Shown: positions 57,702 through 64,000 of the stretch, piece after piece
How the letters are laid out: the number at the start of each line of letters is the position of its first letter
How positions within the stretch are numbered: position 1 is the stretch's first letter
Assembly (NCBI RefSeq): GCF_030269545.1
Contig: NZ_BSTN01000006.1
Span: forward strand, 140,624-204,623
DNA: 64,000 nucleotides
Reading direction: 5' to 3'
Origin: Actinomadura sp. NBRC 104425
GTDB lineage: Bacteria; Actinomycetota; Actinomycetes; Streptosporangiales; Streptosporangiaceae
Made by a program: the position numbers and the translations under genes
The notes under the pieces: model-generated
Seen by the model: only the letters and a program-made list of their open reading frames with translations
Databases searched by the model: none
Told to the model about the DNA's origin: nothing

Positions 57702-59441
57702 TCAGGGGCCGGTGGTGGGCACGATCTCCGGGGCGCCCCGGCGGCGCGCGTCGGCCTCCTGGTCGCCCAGCTCGTTCTGCGAGTCCCGCTCGGCCTCGAT
57801 GCGCTTGCTGTAGTACTCGACCTCGCGGTCGGTCTGCTTCTTCGACCAGCCGAGGACCGGCGCCATCAGCTCGGCCGCCTCGCGCGCGACGCCCACGCCC
57901 CGGTCCCACGTCTCGATGGAGATGCGGGTGCGGCGGGACAGCACGTCGTTGAGGTGGCGGGCGCCCTCGTGGGTCGCCGCGTAGACGACCTCGGCACGCA
58001 GGTAGTCGTCCGCGCCGGTCAGCGGCTTGCCCAGGTCGGGCCGCTCGGCGATCAGCGTGAGCAGGTCGTCGACCAGGGTGCCGTAGCGGTGCAGCAGGTG
58101 CTCGACGCGGGCGACGTGCAGCCCCGAACGCGCGGCCAGGCGGTGCCGAGAGTTCCACATGGCCGGGTAGCCGTCCGCACCGACCAGGGCCACCCGGTCG
58201 GTGCACGACTCGGCGACCTTGCCGTCCAGCCCGTGCGCGACGGCGTCGATCGCGTCCTTGGCCATGACCCGGTACGTGGTGTACTTGCCACCCGCGACCA
58301 GCACCAGGCCGGGCACCGGATGCGCCACGACGTGCTCACGGGACAGCTTGGACGTCTCGTCGGTCTCCCCCACCAGCAGCGGACGCAGCCCCGCGTACAC
58401 GCCCTCCACATCGTCGTGCGTGAGCGGCGTGGACAGCACCCGGTTGACGTGTTCGAGCACGTAGTCGATGTCGGCACGGGACGCCGCGGGGTGCACTTTG
58501 TCCAGGTCCCACGCGGTGTCGGTGGTACCGATGATCCAGTGCCGTCCCCACGGGATCACGAACAGCACCGACTTCTCGGTGCGCAGGATGATGCCGGTGG
58601 AGGAGTGGATGCGGTCCTTGGGCACCACCAGGTGGATGCCCTTGGACGCGCGCACGTGGATCTGGCCGCGGCCGCCGACCAGCTCCTGGATGTCGTCGGT
58701 CCACACGCCGGTGGCGTTGACGACCTGCTTGGCCCGCACCTTCGCATCGGTGCCCGACTCCAGGTCGCGGATGCGCAGCCCCGTCACCCGCTCGCCCTCG
58801 CGCAGGAACCCGACGCACTGGGTGCGCGAGGCGATCTGCGCGCCGTACTCGGCGGCCGTGCGCAGCACCATCATCACGTACCGGGCGTCGTCCACCTGGG
58901 CGTCCCAGTACTGGATCGCCCCGGTGAACGCGTCCTTGCGCAGCGACGGCGCCAGCCGCAGCGCCCCCCGCCGGGTCAGATGCCGGTGGCGCGGGACGCC
59001 CCGGGTGCGGCCCATCTGGAACGACAGCAGGTCGTACAGCGCCACCCCGGCGCCGAAGTAGCCGCGTTCCCACACCCGGTGCGTCGTCGGCAGCAGGAAC
59101 GGCACCGGCCGCACCAGGTGCGGTGCGACCCGCTGCATCAGCAGGCCGCGCTCGGTCAGCGCCTCGCGCACCAGGTCGAAGTTGTACTGCTCCAGATACC
59201 GCAACCCGCCGTGGATCAGCTTGGAGGACCGCGAGGACGTGCCGGAGGCGAAGTCGCGCGCCTCCACCACCGCCACCGACAGGCCCCGGGTGGCGGCGTC
59301 CAGGGCGGCGCCCGCGCCCACGATGCCCCCGCCCACGACCACGACGTCGAACTCCACGCGGGCCATGCGCTCCAGCGCCTCGGCCCGCTCCGCCGGGCCG
59401 AGGCGCGAGCTGCCCAGTCCGGTCACCGGCGATCCGGCCAT
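57702..59441 (-). CDS. glpD: Glycerol-3-phosphate dehydrogenase
   Basis: A 579-residue flavoprotein. The FAD motif VVVVGGGIVGAGAALDAATRG and SSKLIHGGLRYLE define GlpD. The glycine-rich GRHWIIGTTD segment and the C-terminal helical domain with YLRAEVVYAATHEGARHLNDVL are also present. It oxidises sn-glycerol 3-phosphate to dihydroxyacetone phosphate at the membrane, passing electrons to quinone. ATG 59441 is the start. glpF and glpK are not adjacent. It stands between the PLD-like gene and guaB3 with its own terminator. Confidence 0.95.
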   Translation of the reverse strand: MAGSPVTGLGSSRLGPAERAEALERMARVEFDVVVVGGGIVGAGAALDAATRGLSVAVVEARDFASGTSSRSSKLIHGGLRYLEQYNFDLVREALTERGLLMQRVAPHLVRPVPFLLPTTHRVWERGYFGAGVALYDLLSFQMGRTRGVPRHRHLTRRGALRLAPSLRKDAFTGAIQYWDAQVDDARYVMMVLRTAAEYGAQIASRTQCVGFLREGERVTGLRIRDLESGTDAKVRAKQVVNATGVWTDDIQELVGGRGQIHVRASKGIHLVVPKDRIHSSTGIILRTEKSVLFVIPWGRHWIIGTTDTAWDLDKVHPAASRADIDYVLEHVNRVLSTPLTHDDVEGVYAGLRPLLVGETDETSKLSREHVVAHPVPGLVLVAGGKYTTYRVMAKDAIDAVAHGLDGKVAESCTDRVALVGADGYPAMWNSRHRLAARSGLHVARVEHLLHRYGTLVDDLLTLIAERPDLGKPLTGADDYLRAEVVYAATHEGARHLNDVLSRRTRISIETWDRGVGVAREAAELMAPVLGWSKKQTDREVEYYSKRIEAERDSQNELGDQEADARRRGAPEIVPTTGP

Positions 59442-59534
59442 CGCGATCCCCCCTGTGCGGTCGGGTGTCCGTCAGTTCCTACCCCACGGTAGGGACTCGT
59501 CCACACGAACCGGACCGGCGAATCCGGGCGGCCC

Positions 59535-60659
59535 TCAGTGCGCCGCGGTCGGCGCGACCACGACCTGCACCCGCTGGAACTCCTTCAGCTCGGTGTACCC
59601 GGCGGTCGCCATCGCCCGCCGCAGCGCCCCGATCAGGTTCATCGACCCGTCGGCGACGTGCGAGGGGCCGTACAGGATCTGCTCCAGGGTGCCGATCGTG
59701 CCGACCTCCAGCCGGGTGCCGCGCGGCACGTCGCCGTGATGAGCCTCACTGCCCCAGTGGTAGCCGCGGCCGGGCGCCTCGGTGGAGCGGGCGAACGGCG
59801 AGCCCACCATCACCGCGTCCGAACCGCACGCGAACGCCTTGGCGATGTCGCCGCTGTTGGTCATCCCGCCGTCGGCGATCACGTGCACGTAGCGGCCACC
59901 GGACTCGTCCAGGTAGTCGCGCCGGGCGGCGGCCACGTCGGCGACGGCCGTGGCCATCGGCACCGCCACGCCCAGCACGGTGCGGGTGGTGTGCCCGGAC
60001 CCGCCGCCGAAGCCCACCAGCACGCCCGCCGCGCCCGTGCGCATCAGGTGCAGCGCCGCCGTGTACGTCGAGCACCCGCCGACGATCACCGGCACGTCCA
60101 GGTCGTAGATGAACTGCTTGAGGTTGAGCGGCTCGGCCCGGCCGGACACGTGCTCGGCCGACACGGTGGTGCCGCGGATGACGAACAGGTCAACCCCGGC
60201 GTCGATCACCGCCTTGTGGAACTGCGCGGTGCGCTGCGGCGACAGCCGCGCCGCCACGGTCACCCCGGCCTCGCGGATCTCCTCGATCCGCCGGCCGATC
60301 AGCTCCTCCTTGATCGGCGCGCTGTAGATCTCCTGCAGCCGCCGGGTGGCGCGGGCGTCGTCCAACGAGGCGATCTCGGCCAGCAGCGGTTCGGGATCCT
60401 CGTACCGCGTCCACAGCCCTTCCAGGTCGAGCACGGCCAGCCCGCCCAAACGGCCGATGGCGATCGCGGTGGCCGGGCTGACCACGCTGTCCATCGGCGC
60501 CACGACCAGCGGCATATCGAACCGGTAGGCGTCGATCTGCCAGGCGACGCTGACCTCCTCGGGGTCGCGGGTGCGCCGCGACGGTACGATGCCGATCTCG
60601 TCGAAGGCATACGCGCGCCGGCCGCTCTTGCCCCGGCCGATCTCCACCTCAGCAGCCAC
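59535..60659 (-). CDS. guaB3: GuaB3-family IMP dehydrogenase-related protein
   Basis: A 374-residue TIM-barrel protein of the IMPDH/GMPR family without CBS domains, as usual for GuaB3. It keeps LVVAPMDSVVSP, the phosphate-side VHVIADGGMTNSGDIAKAFACG and the YHWGSEAHHGD flap. The catalytic loop, GPGSICTTR in guaB next door, reads GFGGGSGHTTR, so the active-site Cys is missing. The protein is therefore not a normal IMP dehydrogenase; a GMP reductase or regulatory role has been considered for this family. It lies 55 bases after guaB on the same strand, the conserved actinomycete order. Confidence 0.92.
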   Translation of the reverse strand: MAAEVEIGRGKSGRRAYAFDEIGIVPSRRTRDPEEVSVAWQIDAYRFDMPLVVAPMDSVVSPATAIAIGRLGGLAVLDLEGLWTRYEDPEPLLAEIASLDDARATRRLQEIYSAPIKEELIGRRIEEIREAGVTVAARLSPQRTAQFHKAVIDAGVDLFVIRGTTVSAEHVSGRAEPLNLKQFIYDLDVPVIVGGCSTYTAALHLMRTGAAGVLVGFGGGSGHTTRTVLGVAVPMATAVADVAAARRDYLDESGGRYVHVIADGGMTNSGDIAKAFACGSDAVMVGSPFARSTEAPGRGYHWGSEAHHGDVPRGTRLEVGTIGTLEQILYGPSHVADGSMNLIGALRRAMATAGYTELKEFQRVQVVVAPTAAH

Positions 60660-60714
60660 AGCTCAATCCTCTCCAGGCGAAACCCGCGATGACGCCCCGC
60701 AGAGACTACCCGCG

Positions 60715-62605
<1,891 letters not shown>

Positions 62606-62995
62606 GTGCACGACGATGCCCCACTCGACCCGTTCGCCGGCGACCCGGAGGACCCGGCCGCCTCGCTCGGCGACCCTGGGGAGGATGTCGCTCCGCTCAG
62701 CGTGGCGGAGCGCGAGGACGTGCTTGCCGATCTCGCCGACCTGGAGGTCTTCCGGGCGCTCCTGGAGCCGCTGGGGGTGCGCGGGCTGACCGTCGACTGC
62801 GGCGACTGCGGCAAGCCGCACTACATCGACTGGGACCTGCTGCACGGCAACCTGCGCCACCTGCTCGACGAGGGCACCCCGCGGGTGCACGAGCCCGCGC
62901 TGGCGCCCGACCCGGTCGACTACGTCTCCTGGGAGTACGCCCGGGGCTATGTCGACGGCGTCATAGACAGCGAAGAGGGCCGCGACACCGACTAG
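62606..62995 (+). CDS. DUF5319 protein
   Basis: A 129-residue acidic cytoplasmic protein of an actinobacterial family found next to guaB. A pair of Cys in DCGDCGKPHYIDWD resembles a zinc knuckle half, and the C-terminus PVDYVSWEYARGYVDGVID is well conserved in the family as I know it. The function is unknown. GTG 62606 is the start, with GAGG overlapping it and TAGCGT upstream, so it may be read from a nearly leaderless mRNA. It is divergent from guaB. Confidence 0.85.
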   Translation: MHDDAPLDPFAGDPEDPAASLGDPGEDVAPLSVAEREDVLADLADLEVFRALLEPLGVRGLTVDCGDCGKPHYIDWDLLHGNLRHLLDEGTPRVHEPALAPDPVDYVSWEYARGYVDGVIDSEEGRDTD

Positions 62996-63189
62996 CCGCG
63001 GCGGCCGCGCAGGACGCGCCGAGCGCGTCCCCTGGATCGGCGCGCCCCCATAAAACCCGGCATACCCGTCAAGTCCGGCATGCACGTCACACCCGCAATA
63101 TCCCAACTGCTCCACCGCACCGCCGCCCCTCGCGTCCCACACGGTGACGAAAAAGCGCGGCTCAGTGTCGCGGCGGAACTGCCCGACCG

Positions 63190-63365
63190 GCCTGGCTAGA
63201 AGCGGTACTTGTACGCCCGCTCCACGATCTCGCACGGTAGCGCAAGATCACTTAAGTTTCGTTCGCTTGTTCGATACAGCGATTCACCTGGCGGTGAATC
63301 GCCTACCCCTGTCCTGCTCCGCAGGGGGCCGATTCCTCCCCCGCCTGAAGGCGGGGGTCTCCTCG
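63190..63365 (-). mobile_element. Remnant of an IS200/IS605-type (tnpB) element end
   Basis: A run of three hairpins followed by the start of a tnpB-like gene, all on the minus strand: CCCCCGCC/GGCGGGGG (63338-63357), CCCCTG/CAGGGG (63306-63327) and CGATTCACC/GGTGAATCG (63280-63301). Such subterminal hairpins mark the ends of IS200/IS605 elements. The rest of the 420-base gap (62996-63189) shows nothing I can name. The element is not functional; no transposase domain is left. Confidence 0.6.
63196..63225 (-). pseudogene. tnpB start codons only (VERAYKYRF then stop)
   Basis: GTG 63225 opens a nine-codon frame ending at TAG 63198-63196. Intact TnpB proteins begin with the same RAYKYRFYP sequence, so TAC (Tyr) has become TAG and the homology ends about there. 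Confidence 0.6.
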
Positions 63366-63415
63366 GAGGTCTCCGATGACTGTGGGGCCGACGGGCCTGG
63401 CGAGTCGGCGGCGGT

Positions 63416-64000
63416 TCAGGGGCGGTCGCGGCGCGGGTCGTTTCGGGTGCGCCCGGTGTCCTTGTCCTGCTCGCTGGTCCGCTGGTCTAGCGCGTTCTGC
63501 CAGAGAAGGCGCGATTCGCCGCTGCGGCGGGACTGGCCGGCGGGCCTGGTGAGCCAGCGGCGAATCTCCTCAATGCGCCGCCGGAACTCGTTCTCGGCCG
63601 GCGGGGCCGGCCACTGCAGCCCGGCGGAGGGGGTGGCGCCCGGCCGGGCCGGTTGGATGAGCGTGTCGTCCGGAGCGGTCGGCGACGGCGAGGGCGATGC
63701 CGACGGGGCGGGTGACCGTACGCTCCGGTCGGCCGCGCGGTCGCGGCGCTCGGCGGGTTTCCGGGACGGCGCCGGTGACGTGGACGTGCGCGGCACGGCC
63801 CGCGCCCGTCCGGCGTTCGCGCCGGACCCTGTCGCGGGAGGCGCCGCGCGCAGCGTCTGCCGCTTGGTGTCGGCGGACGGGTCGTCCGCAGGTCTGGTGA
63901 TCTGCTCGCCGGACGGAACGTCGTGCGCCGACCGTCTGCTCAGGTCGCCGCCCGCGGCGGCCACCCCGCCCGACGCCAGCACCGCGCCCGCCACCCCGAG
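63416..64000 (-). CDS. Pro/Ser/Arg-rich protein, partial at the right edge
   Basis: The C-terminal 195 or so codons of a protein that continues past the window; GTG 63994 is in frame but need not be the start. The visible N-terminal part (AGAVLASGGVAAAGGD) looks like the end of a membrane or signal helix. Next comes a long low-complexity Arg/Pro/Ser/Ala region (PSASPSPSPTAP) and a short ordered end (FRRRIEEIRRWL, ESRLLWQNAL). I recognise no family. It may be an extracellular or anti-sigma-like protein with a disordered stalk. Confidence 0.6.
   Translation of the reverse strand, partial: LGVAGAVLASGGVAAAGGDLSRRSAHDVPSGEQITRPADDPSADTKRQTLRAAPPATGSGANAGRARAVPRTSTSPAPSRKPAERRDRAADRSVRSPAPSASPSPSPTAPDDTLIQPARPGATPSAGLQWPAPPAENEFRRRIEEIRRWLTRPAGQSRRSGESRLLWQNALDQRTSEQDKDTGRTRNDPRRDRP

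Noticed and set aside
63196-63365. A working TnpB guide RNA system
   Set aside because: Only nine codons of tnpB remain, followed by a stop, and no nuclease domain is present.

Overview
The window is about 72-74% GC, its genes use GTG and TTG starts often, and nearly every neighbouring pair overlaps by GTGA or ATGA. Together with F420-type oxidoreductases, a PspC two-component pair, guaB/guaB3/DUF5319 and oxyR/ahpCD, this points to a filamentous actinomycete, most likely Streptosporangiales/Thermomonosporaceae (Actinomadura-like). The exact genus is inference. I see no rRNA, tRNA, CRISPR array or prophage.

Left part (1-15.9 kb). The window opens with the start of a pcrA helicase and a PTS-dependent dihydroxyacetone kinase operon (dhaK-dhaL-dhaM). 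An enzyme cluster follows (PIG-L deacetylase, nucleoside hydrolase, SRPBCC protein, LLM oxidoreductase). Next is a PspC sensor kinase/LuxR regulator pair, divergent from a PspC membrane protein across a perfect palindrome. A DAACS transporter with cystine-branch motifs lies behind a Cys-containing leader peptide, and a cysteine dioxygenase-like gene 4 kb away has its own Cys-rich leader peptide. Between them are a glycerate kinase and an SLC13 transporter broken by an in-frame amber codon, behind a perfect inverted repeat. A Tat-exported PhoD phosphatase closes this part.

Galactose/galactonate block (15.9-27 kb). Ten genes on the minus strand read from one promoter at about 26.2 kb: a CUT2-type ABC importer, a zinc dehydrogenase, a DUF4380 protein, an SDR, D-galactonate dehydratase (DgoD), a 2-keto-3-deoxy-6-phospho-aldonate aldolase, a PfkB sugar acid kinase and an SMP-30 lactonase. 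A GntR/FadR regulator is divergent. Together they describe uptake and oxidative (De Ley-Doudoroff type) breakdown of galactose or a related sugar to pyruvate and glyceraldehyde 3-phosphate.

Centre (27-42 kb). A DUF4142 protein overlaps a class E/F sortase gene, followed by an ECF sigma factor with a membrane partner. A molybdenum hydroxylase cluster (coxS-coxL-coxM, form II AYRGAGR motif, then coxG) follows. Next come envelope glycosyltransferases: a multi-pass membrane protein whose C-terminus carries a tandem duplication, a methyltransferase, and a 1163-residue GT2-TagF fusion.

Right part (41.7-64 kb). oxyR and ahpCD lie divergent but 5 kb apart. The gap holds an XRE regulator, an SDR, a frameshifted TetR gene and an Rpn-type nuclease gene whose 3' end is repeated twice more with a hairpin kept by compensatory change. 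Then come guaA, a secreted metzincin, a GMC oxidoreductase/ALDH pair with a TetR regulator, a PLD-like protein, glpD, guaB3, guaB, DUF5319, a remnant of an IS200/IS605 tnpB element, and the end of a Pro/Ser-rich protein cut by the right edge.
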